Shown here piece after piece: positions 8,161-15,833 of a stretch of 64,000 nt of DNA. This DNA is from Brenneria corticis (GTDB lineage: Bacteria > Pseudomonadota > Gammaproteobacteria > Enterobacterales > Enterobacteriaceae). Below the pieces are notes generated by a model. It worked only from the letters and a program-made list of their open reading frames with translations. It was not told where the DNA came from and ran no database searches. Made by a program: the position numbers and the translations under genes. The DNA lies in assembly GCF_003115855.1 (NCBI RefSeq), contig NZ_KZ819085.1, forward strand, positions 1-64,000. Direction: 5' to 3'. The stretch's first letter is position 1; each line of letters starts with the position of its first letter.

Positions 8161-8835
8161 ATGAAGATTTATCTCGATACGGCGGATATCACCGCCATTG
8201 AACGACTGGCGCGTATCTTACCGCTGGCCGGCATCACGACGAACCCGAGCATTGTCGCCGCAGCGGGTAAGCCATTGCATGAACTGTTGCCGGCGTTGCG
8301 TCAGGTCCTGGAGGGAAAAGGGGAACTCTTTGCTCAGGTGATCGCCCACCGGGCAGAGGATATGGTTAAAGAGGCTTTGCAGATACGGCAATACGTTGAC
8401 GATTTGATTATCAAAGTTCCCGCTACCGCAGAGGGGCTGGCGGCGATGAAAATCTTACGCCGCGAGGGTATTCCGGTGCTGGGGACCGCCATCTACGGTG
8501 CGGCGCAGGGGCTGTTCGCCGCCCTGGCGGGCGCCAGATACGTGGCGCCTTATGTCAATCGGCTCGATGCGCAAGGCGGCGACGGGGTTCAGACGGTGCG
8601 CGATTTACAGAAGCTGCTGACGTTGCATGCTCCGCACGCGGGCGTACTGGCGGCAAGTTTCAAAAGCCCGCGTCAGGCGCTGGAATGCATGCTGGCGGGA
8701 TGTCAGGCGATCACGCTGCCGGTTGATGTGGCGGAACAGTTTATCAGTACACCGGCGGTGCAGGCGGCGATAGAAAAATTTGATACTGACTGGCAGGGGG
8801 CTTTTGGCGGTATGGAGCAGCAGTACCTAGAGTAA
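8161..8835 (+). CDS. fsa: Fructose-6-phosphate aldolase
   Basis: Transaldolase-family aldolase (224 aa) close to E. coli FsaA/FsaB; it splits fructose 6-phosphate to dihydroxyacetone and glyceraldehyde 3-phosphate. The Schiff-base Lys85 is in IIKVPATAEG; LYLDT-type N-terminus, GITTNPSI and YVAPYVNRLDAQGGDG are family signatures. Start taken at ATG with GGAGGAAGAG upstream rather than at 8125. It is transcribed away from the srl operon whose end product is its substrate, a suggestive pairing. Which Fsa paralogue it corresponds to is not decided. Confidence 0.93.
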   Translation: MKIYLDTADITAIERLARILPLAGITTNPSIVAAAGKPLHELLPALRQVLEGKGELFAQVIAHRAEDMVKEALQIRQYVDDLIIKVPATAEGLAAMKILRREGIPVLGTAIYGAAQGLFAALAGARYVAPYVNRLDAQGGDGVQTVRDLQKLLTLHAPHAGVLAASFKSPRQALECMLAGCQAITLPVDVAEQFISTPAVQAAIEKFDTDWQGAFGGMEQQYLE

Positions 8836-8932
8836 TCTGCTAAAAAACTTTCAAGATAAAAGGTGGTGACGTTTTGGTGGCGAGGGATTGATTAGCCGTT
8901 TTATGCGTCAATCGCTGTAAAGGAAATCGACC

Positions 8933-9382
8933 TTAGTCACGGAGGGGCGTTATTTCGCCACCTTTCTGTTTGTAAACTCCATCATAGGTGAGAAAAACAA
9001 TCTCTCCTTCACTGGTATTATGTACCGCGAATACGGCATTTTTATCAATGCAGTTTTTCTTCGTCTGCATATCATTAAAACAAAGGCGGTCGTACTTGCC
9101 TTCTTCTTTGTAACCGTCGTCAAAATCCCAGAAGGTAATACTGAAGGCGCCATAAGGAGCAGGATTGGGAATGTGGTATTTTTTCTTCAGCATGTCCGCA
9201 TTCTTTAACCACCAGTTTATTTTCCCTTTGTCCGTTAATGGAAAATTCTGGACGATGACATCGCTGGTGCTGGAATACTGGTGAACGGCAATTATTTTCA
9301 CCGTCCTGGACAATAACCATATACCAGTCACAATAGCTAAAATGCAAAGCAAGACTACTGTTTTTTTCAGTACAATGTTCAT
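8933..9382 (-). CDS. DUF943 family protein
   Basis: Protein of 149 aa with an N-terminal membrane anchor (residues 5-27), then the family core NFPLTDKGKINWWLKN, FWDFDDGYKEEGKYDRLCF and the Cys pair around KKNCI. DUF943 proteins are enterobacterial, often next to DUF3289 genes; their role is not established, and an immunity or envelope role is only a guess. The ATG overlaps the DUF3289 stop codon by four bases (ATGA), indicating a translationally coupled pair. The next gene upstream is broken, so the unit may be decaying. Confidence 0.85.
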   Translation of the reverse strand: MNIVLKKTVVLLCILAIVTGIWLLSRTVKIIAVHQYSSTSDVIVQNFPLTDKGKINWWLKNADMLKKKYHIPNPAPYGAFSITFWDFDDGYKEEGKYDRLCFNDMQTKKNCIDKNAVFAVHNTSEGEIVFLTYDGVYKQKGGEITPLRD

Positions 9383-10223
9383 ACTAATCCACCGACCTCC
9401 ACCGTAGCTTCCATTTCGGTAATAAATGGCCTGTAAGCAAACTGGCTGTATCGTTGTAGGACAAACCATAATCGAAAGAACCGCCACTGGCGAAATTTCC
9501 ATTTACTAATGTCTTCTTCGTCCAGTCCGAAATGGTCCTGTGTCTTATAATGAATCACCGCCCGCCAGGCGTTACCGCTTATGGTTAAAGAATTAATTGT
9601 GATATGGGTGGCCCATGTATCATGGACGGTAATCCCCATTCCGTTAAAATTGTCCTCGCTCTGGTCAAATTTTGGTAATTTGCCGCCTCGAATAAATATC
9701 GTGATTTGTTCTGCTTTCTCAGTCGGATATATCTGATTTATCTTGTCAATATTTGCTTCGATTGCCAGTTTTATTCGCAACAAAGAACTTCCGTTCGATG
9801 TATCTTCAGTAATCTGTTTTTTCAGCGCCTGATTAAGCAATGGGCTGCGGAAGATCTTTCCGTTTCCATTTTGCATATGGTCAATCATCTCGATGATAAG
9901 GTTGCGATAAGGCCCATACAAAGAGAAAGGGAAAGTCGACAGAGCACGAAACTCATTAAACATGATACGTGCACACTCTTCTCGAGTGATTTTTTAACGG
10001 CCATGTATGGTGAAACGAAAGTTATTGGCTGCGGCAGTTTCGTCAAAGCATAAGGATTGGCTTGAGTAGAAACATCGGTGAGGCCGAAGAATGTTTTTAG
10101 CTGATATTCACTCATATCTCCGCAACGCATGTCCGCTGCTTGATAATCATCCATTTGTTTCTGGGTTCTGTAGACGATATGAGGAAAGTGCTAAGCACCT
10201 GCCGTTGGTGTCTGGTTAGCCAT
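9379..10223 (-). pseudogene. DUF3289 (YPO3983-like) family gene, disrupted
   Basis: The gene starts at ATG 10223 (MANQTPTAGA, AAGGAC upstream) but meets an in-frame TAG at codon 11; a C-to-T change from CAG would explain it. Reading resumes in frame with HFPHIVYRTQKQMDDY and continues to VSPYMAVKK. The frame is then lost at the A6 run (9990-9995 on the plus strand). One extra A restores ITREECARIMFNEFRALS and the rest of a normal DUF3289 protein, including FNGMGITVHDTWATHITI and QDHFGLDEEDI. An ATG in the last frame at 9963 could still give a 194-residue C-terminal product. Function of the family is unknown. Confidence 0.8.
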
Positions 10224-10360
10224 TTTTAAAGTCCTTTTAAAATCAAACTCCAGGATGAATTTTAGCATGACCTAGAGACTACAGTCTGCCCAGTTCCGCC
10301 TACAATTTTTCGTTTGCCGTTGTTCTCATTGGTCGATCGAACACTGTAATAGCGTAAAAA

Positions 10361-10391
10361 ACAAAAAGCGCCCGCCGTTTCCGACAAGCGC
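10361..10391 (-). terminator. Displaced original fis terminator
   Basis: On the minus strand a 10-bp stem with G-U pairs (GCGCTTGTCG, loop GAAA, CGGCGGGCGC) is followed by TTTTTG and more T. It lies just beyond a fis-like end (TACGGCATGAAC, stop TGA) and so looks like the natural terminator of fis, now separated from fis by the 17.6-kb insertion. Confidence 0.75.
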
Positions 10392-10424
10392 CTTTCAAAT
10401 CAACCAGATATGCTGGTTAATCAG

Positions 10425-10435
10425 TTCATGCCGTA
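10425..10435. other. Left attachment core (att, fis 3' end)
   Basis: TTCATGCCGTA is an exact copy of the sequence covering the last sense codons of fis at 28068-28078. Read on the minus strand it gives TAC GGC ATG AAC followed by TGA, the remains of an alternative fis terminus. Core length could be a little shorter or longer than 11 bp. Confidence 0.75.
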
Positions 10436-10564
10436 CATTTATACTTCCTGTCTTCATGCTTCCTTGTGTTTTATTATTATCATTAATAATCAATAAGTTA
10501 AAAATTATATTCACTGTATATTGTTCCAGTGCTTTTTACTGTTTATGCTGTTATGTAGCGATTT

Positions 10565-10587
10565 ATGTATAAACATTTGTATAAACA
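10565..10587 (+). repeat. 23-bp end-associated direct repeat, left copy
   Basis: The sequence runs ATGTATAAAC, ATTTG, TATAAACA and matches 21 of 23 bases of 27977-27999 near the other end of the element, in the same orientation. Each copy contains two TGTATAAA units. Possible arm-type integrase binding site; it also lies 12 bases before the integrase ATG. Confidence 0.6.
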
Positions 10588-10599
10588 CTTTGGGGCATT

Positions 10600-11820
10600 A
10601 TGGCGGGTGAACTCAACAAATTGAGCGACAAGCGGCTACGGAACCTATTGGGCGCACCCAGCCAGAAGATTGAGTTCTATGCTGATGGTGCCGGGTTGAG
10701 CGCTAAGGTTTCAAAAGCGGGTGGCATTAGTTGGGTGTTTACCTATCGTCTGGTTGGTGAAAAGTTGTATCGTGTGACGCTGGGGCGTTACCCAGATATG
10801 AGCCTCAAAGAAGCCAGACAAGCGCGTGATAAGTGCCGTAATTGGCTTGCTGCTGGCAAAGACCCCCGCTATCAGCTTGTACTGACCGCACAGGAAACTT
10901 TAAAGCCTGTAACGGTGAAAGAAGCGCTTGAGTATTGGATTAAACAGTACGCCGAAGATAACCGCGCCAACGTGAGGCGGCATGAAGCGCAACTGAAGAA
11001 GCATATTTATCCCTACATCGGAAAAATGGCGCTGGCCGACTGCGAAACACGATATTGGCTACAGTGCTTTGATCGCATAAAAAAGGAAACGCCGGTAGCG
11101 GCTGGTTACGTTTTCCAGATGTGTAAGCAAGCCCTTAAATTTTGTCGTGTTCGCCGTTATGCGGTGAGCAATGCTTTAGACGACCTCACAATCCCCGATG
11201 TTGGCAAAAAGCAGCGCAAAAAGGATCGCGTATTGAGCGATGTTGAAGCCGGTGATTTATGGGCGGCTATTATCGCTGGGGATAGCTTTATGCCTTATTA
11301 CACGCATCTACTAAAAATCATTATGGTTTTTGGTTGTCGTTCTCAAGAAGCGCGTTTATCAACGTGGCAGGAATGGGATCGTGATGCCTGGATTTGGACG
11401 GTTCCCAAAGAACACAGTAAAGGCGGTGAAAAGATTGTGCGGCCAGTGCCAGAAACGTTACGGCCATTCATCGAACAGTTATACCAGGATAATGGCAAGT
11501 CTGGCTTTCTACTTGGCACAGCGAAGAATGTTGAAGCTGTCAGCCAGTGGGGGCGAGGCGTTTATAAAAAGCTGGGGCATTCTGAGGCGTGGACACTGCA
11601 CGATTTACGCCGGACGCTTTCAACGGGGATGAATAATATGGGTATTGCTCCGCATGTTGTCGAACAGCTATTGGGGCATTCAATGCCGGGAGTTATGGCG
11701 ATTTACAACCGTAGTCTATACCTGCCGGAAAAGCTGGATGCGTTGAACAAGTGGGTGGATCGGCTGGATGTATTGGCTGGTGGATATAAAAATATAATTT
11801 TATTAAACAGGAATGCTTAA
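10600..11820 (+). CDS. int: Tyrosine-type site-specific integrase
   Basis: P4-type phage integrase (406 aa). The N-terminal DUF4102-like arm-binding domain covers about residues 5-95 (LGRYPDMSLKEARQARDKC), a core-binding SAM-like domain about 105-195, and the catalytic domain about 210-385. The catalytic set is readable: Arg247 (FGCRSQEAR), Lys274, His334 and Arg337 (HDLRRTL), His360 (LLGHSMPG) and Tyr369 (AIYNRS). It sits at the left end of the element, pointing inward. By position it should drive recombination at the fis 3' end. Confidence 0.95.
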   Translation: MAGELNKLSDKRLRNLLGAPSQKIEFYADGAGLSAKVSKAGGISWVFTYRLVGEKLYRVTLGRYPDMSLKEARQARDKCRNWLAAGKDPRYQLVLTAQETLKPVTVKEALEYWIKQYAEDNRANVRRHEAQLKKHIYPYIGKMALADCETRYWLQCFDRIKKETPVAAGYVFQMCKQALKFCRVRRYAVSNALDDLTIPDVGKKQRKKDRVLSDVEAGDLWAAIIAGDSFMPYYTHLLKIIMVFGCRSQEARLSTWQEWDRDAWIWTVPKEHSKGGEKIVRPVPETLRPFIEQLYQDNGKSGFLLGTAKNVEAVSQWGRGVYKKLGHSEAWTLHDLRRTLSTGMNNMGIAPHVVEQLLGHSMPGVMAIYNRSLYLPEKLDALNKWVDRLDVLAGGYKNIILLNRNA

Positions 11821-11821
11821 A

Positions 11822-12475
11822 ATGTCTAGTTTTATAAAACTTGGGATATTCGAACGAGAAGCTAAAACACCAGAGATAAACGTTAAGCAGTTAGCTCTGT
11901 TACTATGTGGTGAAGATCCTGATACTAAGACAACAGAAATACCTGTTGATAAGAAATCTGCATATGACATTTATTATCGACATATTTCAAAGTGGTTGTC
12001 AGCATCTGGGCTATTTAGAGGAGGGAACCAGGCACCTCAGCAAGCTGACTATATGTTTGCTTTAGCATATCCTATGATTGATGAAGAAATTACTCCGGAG
12101 CCAATTAAAATTAGATGTTTAAAAGCAGTGGCTTATGTTGCCTCAAGAAATAATGGTAAAGAACACTTGTTTCAGATGGGGGGTGAAGATCTTTATTTAA
12201 AAGGCATCGAGTTGAGTCGCAATCAGAGGGGACTACACAGAAAAGATGATGAAAGAGATAACACGGATAAACTAATTGGTCTACTAGTGAAATTATTAGC
12301 AAAAAAACTTGGTAATTCATATGGAACAATAGAAGAGCCCACGATATCTAAAATTTATAGTGAATTAAAAATCTTGGCAGACGAAAAAAATATATCTATG
12401 GCTGGCATATCTAAATCCACCGTCTATAAAAAAATATCCTCTTCATTGCAAATATTAAAAATAAGCGACGAATAA
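11822..12475 (+). CDS. Protein of unknown function (element-borne)
   Basis: Unrecognised 217-residue protein directly after the integrase. I take the second in-frame ATG, since AGGA is correctly spaced for it. It is mixed charged and alpha-helical looking, with no membrane segment or signal peptide. The last 50 residues (KISMAGISKSTVYKKISSSLQIL-like pattern, split by Ser/Lys) could contain a helix-turn-helix. The gene is much richer in AT than the integrase, suggesting separate acquisition. It may be a cargo or regulatory gene. Confidence 0.7.
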   Translation: MSSFIKLGIFEREAKTPEINVKQLALLLCGEDPDTKTTEIPVDKKSAYDIYYRHISKWLSASGLFRGGNQAPQQADYMFALAYPMIDEEITPEPIKIRCLKAVAYVASRNNGKEHLFQMGGEDLYLKGIELSRNQRGLHRKDDERDNTDKLIGLLVKLLAKKLGNSYGTIEEPTISKIYSELKILADEKNISMAGISKSTVYKKISSSLQILKISDE

Positions 12476-12888
12476 TATTAAACTTGTTTAAAAATGTTAT
12501 TCTGGCTCGCTTTTAAGTGCCTTTTATTATTCTACTGTATTTTCTAATTTATGGACGGCATAAGATGGTTTATAACGCCGTTTCATGCTGTTTCACCTTG
12601 TTGCATTCGGTTCAACTCTGCATTGTAAGTGTTTTGAATTGCCTGTGTTTGTTCATAATCCGCAATATACGTAAATAACGGAAAATAGACAATAAAAACA
12701 ACTGGTTATTTACCATGAAATGTGTCTATTTTGTTGATTTTAAAGGATAACACAACGGTCTTTTTTCTCATTGGAATTTAAATGTTTCACTGGAATCTAT
12801 CCATCTTTCAAAAGATTCCAGACTCACTGGAATGCTGTGTTTATATCCATTAACCTTCACTCACAAACACTAGAACAGTGGAGGAAGC
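12476..12888 (+). promoter_or_regulatory. AT-rich control region with TGGAAT repeats
   Basis: A 413-base gap with no convincing gene. Its right half carries TGGAAT at 12772-12777, CACTGGAAT at 12788-12796 and again at 12825-12833, and the inverted ATTCCA at 12815-12820, close before the AlpA-like gene. The cluster looks like a binding region for an element regulator. The left half is AT-rich with nothing I recognise. Confidence 0.45.
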
Positions 12889-13173
12889 ATGTTAAAGGCC
12901 CGTTTTACCCCGCCAACCCCAGCACAACGTCGCAACCTTCTTGAAGAATATGGTTTTAAGTTTGACCGCCGTATTCGTGAAGATGAATGTGGCGAAATCA
13001 CAAGCCTTTCCCGTTCCAGCCGCTGGAAGATGGAGCAAGAGGGGCGTTTCCCGCCTCGTTGTCATTTTGGTCGTAATAGTTGTGCGTGGCTCCTGAGTGA
13101 TGTTCTCTGGTGGGTTCGTAATCCACCATCTGTAGAGAATGTTAATAACCCATATTGCCGTAAACCGGCTTAA
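12889..13173 (+). CDS. AlpA-family transcriptional regulator/excisionase-like protein
   Basis: Small DNA-binding protein (94 aa) of the AlpA/MerR-like winged helix type common in P4-like satellites, where it controls excision or integrase expression. The recognition segment is ITSLSRSSRWKMEQEG followed by RFPPRCHFGRNSCAWLLSDVLWWV, the usual pattern of strand-specific turn plus wing. GGAGG precedes the ATG by six bases. It is downstream of the TGGAAT repeat cluster, a plausible target. Confidence 0.82.
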   Translation: MLKARFTPPTPAQRRNLLEEYGFKFDRRIREDECGEITSLSRSSRWKMEQEGRFPPRCHFGRNSCAWLLSDVLWWVRNPPSVENVNNPYCRKPA

Positions 13174-13312
13174 CAGAGTCAATACGCAATTACTCGCAAA
13201 ATCGCCTGATCAACGAAAAGAAATTAATTTGCGGGAGTTTGCACACATTTAATTGCAGTATCCAAAACGCTGTCGCGGCGGCTCTGAATAACAACTTTTT
13301 GGAGCGATAGAA

Positions 13313-14095
13313 ATGACTCAGAAAAAAATTACAGCCTTTACTGGCTGCGACCAGACTCAGCCCAAAACCAGTCAGAAGGATATTTCCAGCATCATTCCAT
13401 TTGAAAAAGGCGTTATCGGTGGCCGGGGTATGCCGACTGTCAATGCGCGTAATCTCCATAACTTTCTAGAGAATGGTGAGCTTTTTGCCACTTGGATTAA
13501 AAAGCGTATCGAGCAGTACGGTTTTGTGGAGGGAACCGACTACGAGACTTTTTTGGAAAACGCCAAAAAAGGCAGGCCACGAGAGGAATACCGGATCAGC
13601 TCTGACATGGCTAAAGAGCTGGCAATGGTCGAGCGCAATGATAAAGGAAAGCAGGCTCGCCAATACTTCATCGACTGTGAAGAACGCCTGCGCCGTGTAG
13701 CGCCAGAAGAACACCAGGCCGCATTGCTGGTATGGCGTAAAAATCGTGTTGCCGCCTGTGAAGACCATAAGAGCATGGCCGATGCGATGAAGGGCTATAT
13801 CGAGCGCACCAGAGACAACCAGCACGGCTTCGCCTACAGCAACGAATGCTCATTCCTCAATAGCCTTGTTCTGGGCTTACACCCTCGAGCCTGGGCAAAA
13901 CAGAAGGATATTCCAGTTAAGCAGGTGCGCGATCACATGAACGCCGATCAGCTGGCGCTACTGGCTTATCTGGAAAGCCGGGATTGCACGTTGTTGGATT
14001 TGGATACGCCGACGATTACCCGCAAGGCCAAATTAACGGAACTGGCTCAGCGATGGCTGGCTAAACGCCTGCTGGGGGTATCTGATGCTGAATAA
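13313..14095 (+). CDS. AntA/AntB antirepressor domain protein
   Basis: 260-residue phage-type regulator. An AntA/AntB domain covers about residues 40-115 (NARNLHNFLENGELFATWIK, EQYGFVEGTDYETF, DMAKELAMVERNDKGKQARQYF). The C-terminal part (GFAYSNECSFLNSLVLGL, DHMNADQLALLAYLESRD) is the partner domain seen in phage Ant/Rha-like proteins. Such proteins relieve repression in prophages. GGAG lies before the ATG. Its convergent neighbour is the RHH gene, with a shared hairpin between. Confidence 0.85.
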   Translation: MTQKKITAFTGCDQTQPKTSQKDISSIIPFEKGVIGGRGMPTVNARNLHNFLENGELFATWIKKRIEQYGFVEGTDYETFLENAKKGRPREEYRISSDMAKELAMVERNDKGKQARQYFIDCEERLRRVAPEEHQAALLVWRKNRVAACEDHKSMADAMKGYIERTRDNQHGFAYSNECSFLNSLVLGLHPRAWAKQKDIPVKQVRDHMNADQLALLAYLESRDCTLLDLDTPTITRKAKLTELAQRWLAKRLLGVSDAE

Positions 14096-14120
14096 AACAA
14101 AAGCGGCCATGCCGGGCCGC
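14090..14120 (-). terminator. Terminator of the RHH gene
   Basis: A perfect 6-bp stem (GCGGCC, loop, GGCCGC at 14103-14120) is followed on the minus strand by TTTTGTTTTATT. It lies just past the RHH gene and at the stop of the antirepressor gene, so it may serve both directions. Confidence 0.65.
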
Positions 14121-14138
14121 TCATGTCACTGCACAAAA

Positions 14139-14425
14139 CTAAAGCATATCCAGAATAACACGCTGATCGATCAGGTCAACCGGTGCGATTTTGTTCGCAT
14201 CGCTAAATCTTTTAACCAGCTCAAAATTGAGCCCGCTGATTTCATTCAGCTTTTTTGGTCGATGCCGCGGGACTGTAATTCCTTACGGATGATTCGTTTT
14301 ATCCAAGCAGAAACGGATGCATCTCCATCTTGCGCCATAGCCTGCTTAATTCCTTCTTCCAGAGCTGGTTCCACGCGCAAGGCAATTTGTTTATTGCCTT
14401 TACCTTTTATCTCTATGGTTGACAT
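14139..14425 (-). pseudogene. Arc-like RHH gene, C-terminus out of frame
   Basis: Starting at ATG 14425 the frame gives a 59-residue Arc-like ribbon-helix-helix protein (MSTIEIKGKGNKQIALRVE, then GDASVSAWIKRIIRKELQSRG) that stops at 14246. The stop follows an A6 run (plus strand 14251-14256). One extra A would continue the frame through KKLNEISGLNFELVKRF and APVDLIDQRVILDML to a TAG at 14139, giving a 95-residue protein. The continuation looks genuinely coding, so the gene is probably frameshifted. The DNA-binding part is intact and may still work, perhaps repressing the operon starting at 14552. Confidence 0.6.
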
Positions 14426-14451
14426 TTGGTTGACACCTGATTATGTTTGTT

Positions 14452-14521
14452 TGGTAGTCAAGTGTATGACAAGTGCATACCAAAAAACAACGCCTCGGAG
14501 TGCGGGAACACTTCCGAGGCG
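14452..14521 (+). promoter_or_regulatory. Operator-like repeats and leader hairpin before the Icd-like gene
   Basis: CAAGTGTAT (14459-14467) and CAAGTGCAT (14470-14478) are direct repeats 11 bp apart, framed by TGGTA and TACCA. That spacing suits a ribbon-helix-helix dimer-of-dimers. Next is a strong hairpin at 14491-14521 (stem CGCCTCGGAGTG with CACTTCCGAGGCG, loop CGGGAA) without a T-run, 30 bases before the ATG. Similar hairpins precede Icd-like genes in P4-type elements as far as I recall; translational or antisense control is inference. Confidence 0.5.
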
Positions 14522-14551
14522 TCTAACCACCACGTTAATCGAGGTAACGCT

Positions 14552-14740
14552 ATGGCTGATATCCAGTCTACCCAAACTCGCCCCGAATTTCAGTATCGCT
14601 TTCTGGCGCTGGGCATTTCTTCTCAAAGTATCGTTCATATCACTGCCGCTACCGAACGTGAAGCGCGGGAACAATCTCCTGATGGTCACGTTATGGTTTT
14701 CGCTGGTCGCCTGCCTGTTCAGGAGGTGCGCCATGTTTGA
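14552..14740 (+). CDS. Host cell division inhibitor Icd-like protein
   Basis: Short protein (62 aa) with the Icd/Ash family pattern: YRFLALGISSQSIVHITAAT, EREAREQSPDG and the C-terminal VMVFAGRLPVQEVRHV. Such proteins are named for the P4/P1 Icd effect on host division, but most members are uncharacterised. The start ATG follows GAGGTAACGCT. Its last codons overlap the start of the next gene, so it begins a translationally coupled run. Confidence 0.75.
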   Translation: MADIQSTQTRPEFQYRFLALGISSQSIVHITAATEREAREQSPDGHVMVFAGRLPVQEVRHV

Positions 14741-14927
14741 TAACACGCCGTTAGAACTGGAAGAGGTTATCGATCAGTGCCGTGCGCTGGCCTACGCCAT
14801 TGTGGAACTGAGCAATCCAGAAGCAAAAGAAATCCTGATGTTTGTCCTGTGGGAACGGCTTGATCGCCTGCACCGCACCCATCTGGAGCTGGACAGCGGG
14901 GAAGTGGCGGAGGTGTCGCATGGTTAA
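14733..14927 (+). CDS. Small element protein of unknown function
   Basis: Acidic 64-residue protein (LELEEVIDQCRALAYAIVEL). It overlaps the Icd-like gene by eight bases and the next gene by eight; AGGAGGTGCGCC supplies the ribosome site from within the previous gene. I recognise no domain. The overlap pattern supports translation as part of the leader operon of the element. Confidence 0.7.
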   Translation: MFDNTPLELEEVIDQCRALAYAIVELSNPEAKEILMFVLWERLDRLHRTHLELDSGEVAEVSHG

Positions 14928-15237
14928 CCCAATCGCTCCGCACGTTGTCAGCGGGAAATTACTTTCCCCTGAAAAAACGCCGATAGAGGCGCTTACTGCT
15001 TTACGCACCTACTTTGATGAACTGGCTAAACACCAGGAATTCATCGCAATGGCATGGGGTAAACATTACGACACCTGTATTGATAGTGAATGGATACGAG
15101 ACCCTATCAACGCCAGAATGCGCAGCGCTATGTGTCAGGTCACCGTAATGGTAACGCTGGTGGAAGATGAGCTACAGGCTATTGAACGCCAGATCAACAC
15201 GGAGAAACCCACCTCAAGGGAGGTGCGCCATGTTTAA
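14920..15237 (+). CDS. Small element protein of unknown function
   Basis: 105-residue protein whose C-terminal half (RMRSAMCQVTVMVTLVEDELQ) looks helical. The ATG is the last of the overlapping starts, with GGAGGTGTCGC before it. It ends with the same EVRHV residues as the Icd-like gene because both stop codons sit in the same AGGTGCGCCATGTTT junction, a duplicated gene-boundary cassette. No domain recognised. Confidence 0.7.
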   Translation: MVNPIAPHVVSGKLLSPEKTPIEALTALRTYFDELAKHQEFIAMAWGKHYDTCIDSEWIRDPINARMRSAMCQVTVMVTLVEDELQAIERQINTEKPTSREVRHV

Positions 15238-15679
15238 GGTACAGACTACACAAATCAATCCGCGTACCGGCAAGGTAACGCATTACACATTACAGGGTGG
15301 ATTTGAAACCCGCGAATATGCGGAGCGTTCTGCTGAACGTATTAACCGTGATTTTTCTCAGGATGGGGTAACTGCTAAGGCGGTGGAAGTTAAGACGCAA
15401 GTAAACAACCTTGACGCTTACTATGAAGATCAGCGGCGTGTTAACGCCCTGATTGGCTCAACTGATGCGCCAGTACCGGTTATCCCGGAAAACATATCGC
15501 GCAACCGTCTGTTACGTGCTCAGGCCGGTTTACGTCACTTATTGCTGGAAGTTATTCCCCAAATCACTGATGAACAGCAGCGCCGCGAGGTTCATTTGTG
15601 GATTGATGGTATCTATGCCATTACGTGCTTTGAAGAACTGGATGCGGGGGTGCGCAATGCGTCAGCCTCAACCCAATGA
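15230..15679 (+). CDS. Element protein of unknown function
   Basis: 149-residue soluble protein starting at ATG within GGAGGTGCGCC. The N-terminal half (MFKVQTTQINPRTGKVTHY, GGFETREYAERSAERINRDF) reads as a beta-rich small domain with a helix; the C-terminal half is helical and ends in CFEELDAGVRNAS. It overlaps both neighbours. I know no function. Confidence 0.7.
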   Translation: MFKVQTTQINPRTGKVTHYTLQGGFETREYAERSAERINRDFSQDGVTAKAVEVKTQVNNLDAYYEDQRRVNALIGSTDAPVPVIPENISRNRLLRAQAGLRHLLLEVIPQITDEQQRREVHLWIDGIYAITCFEELDAGVRNASASTQ

Positions 15680-15833
15680 TCGTTACCAGAACAAGAACGG
15701 GCAACGTGTCACTGTCAAGTCTACTGCCTTTAACCGCATTTCCTTCATTCGTGAGGGCTATTCATCGGAGTGTGTTTATCCCGATAGCCGTTTTCTTGCT
15801 GAATTTATCTTTATGGAAGGAGGTCACGCATGA
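15657..15833 (+). CDS. DUF4222-like small protein
   Basis: 58-residue protein, QPNDRYQNKNGQRVTV followed by FNRISFIREGYSSECV, resembling the DUF4222 proteins found in lambdoid phages and satellites. The whole thing is a short beta-rich domain of the SH3-like sort. It overlaps the upstream gene by 23 bases in another frame and its stop overlaps the next ATG (ATGA). Confidence 0.65.
   Translation: MRQPQPNDRYQNKNGQRVTVKSTAFNRISFIREGYSSECVYPDSRFLAEFIFMEGGHA

Larger units (their letters stand above)
10224..10599. other. Left junction of the integrated element
   Basis: This non-coding stretch holds, in order, about 140 bases with nothing recognisable, a minus-strand terminator (10368-10391), the fis-like att core (10425-10435), an AT-rich segment, and a repeat pair at 10565-10587 directly before the integrase start. 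Left of the core is therefore ancestral fis-downstream DNA, and right of it is element DNA. Confidence 0.7.

Noticed and set aside
10425..10435. tRNA or tmRNA gene as the attachment site
   Set aside because: Neither junction folds into or matches a tRNA; the repeat is the coding end of fis.
14085..14732. Long plus-strand frame continuous with the 64-residue gene
   Set aside because: It runs antisense to the RHH gene and its terminator; only the part from 14733 has a ribosome site and coding character.
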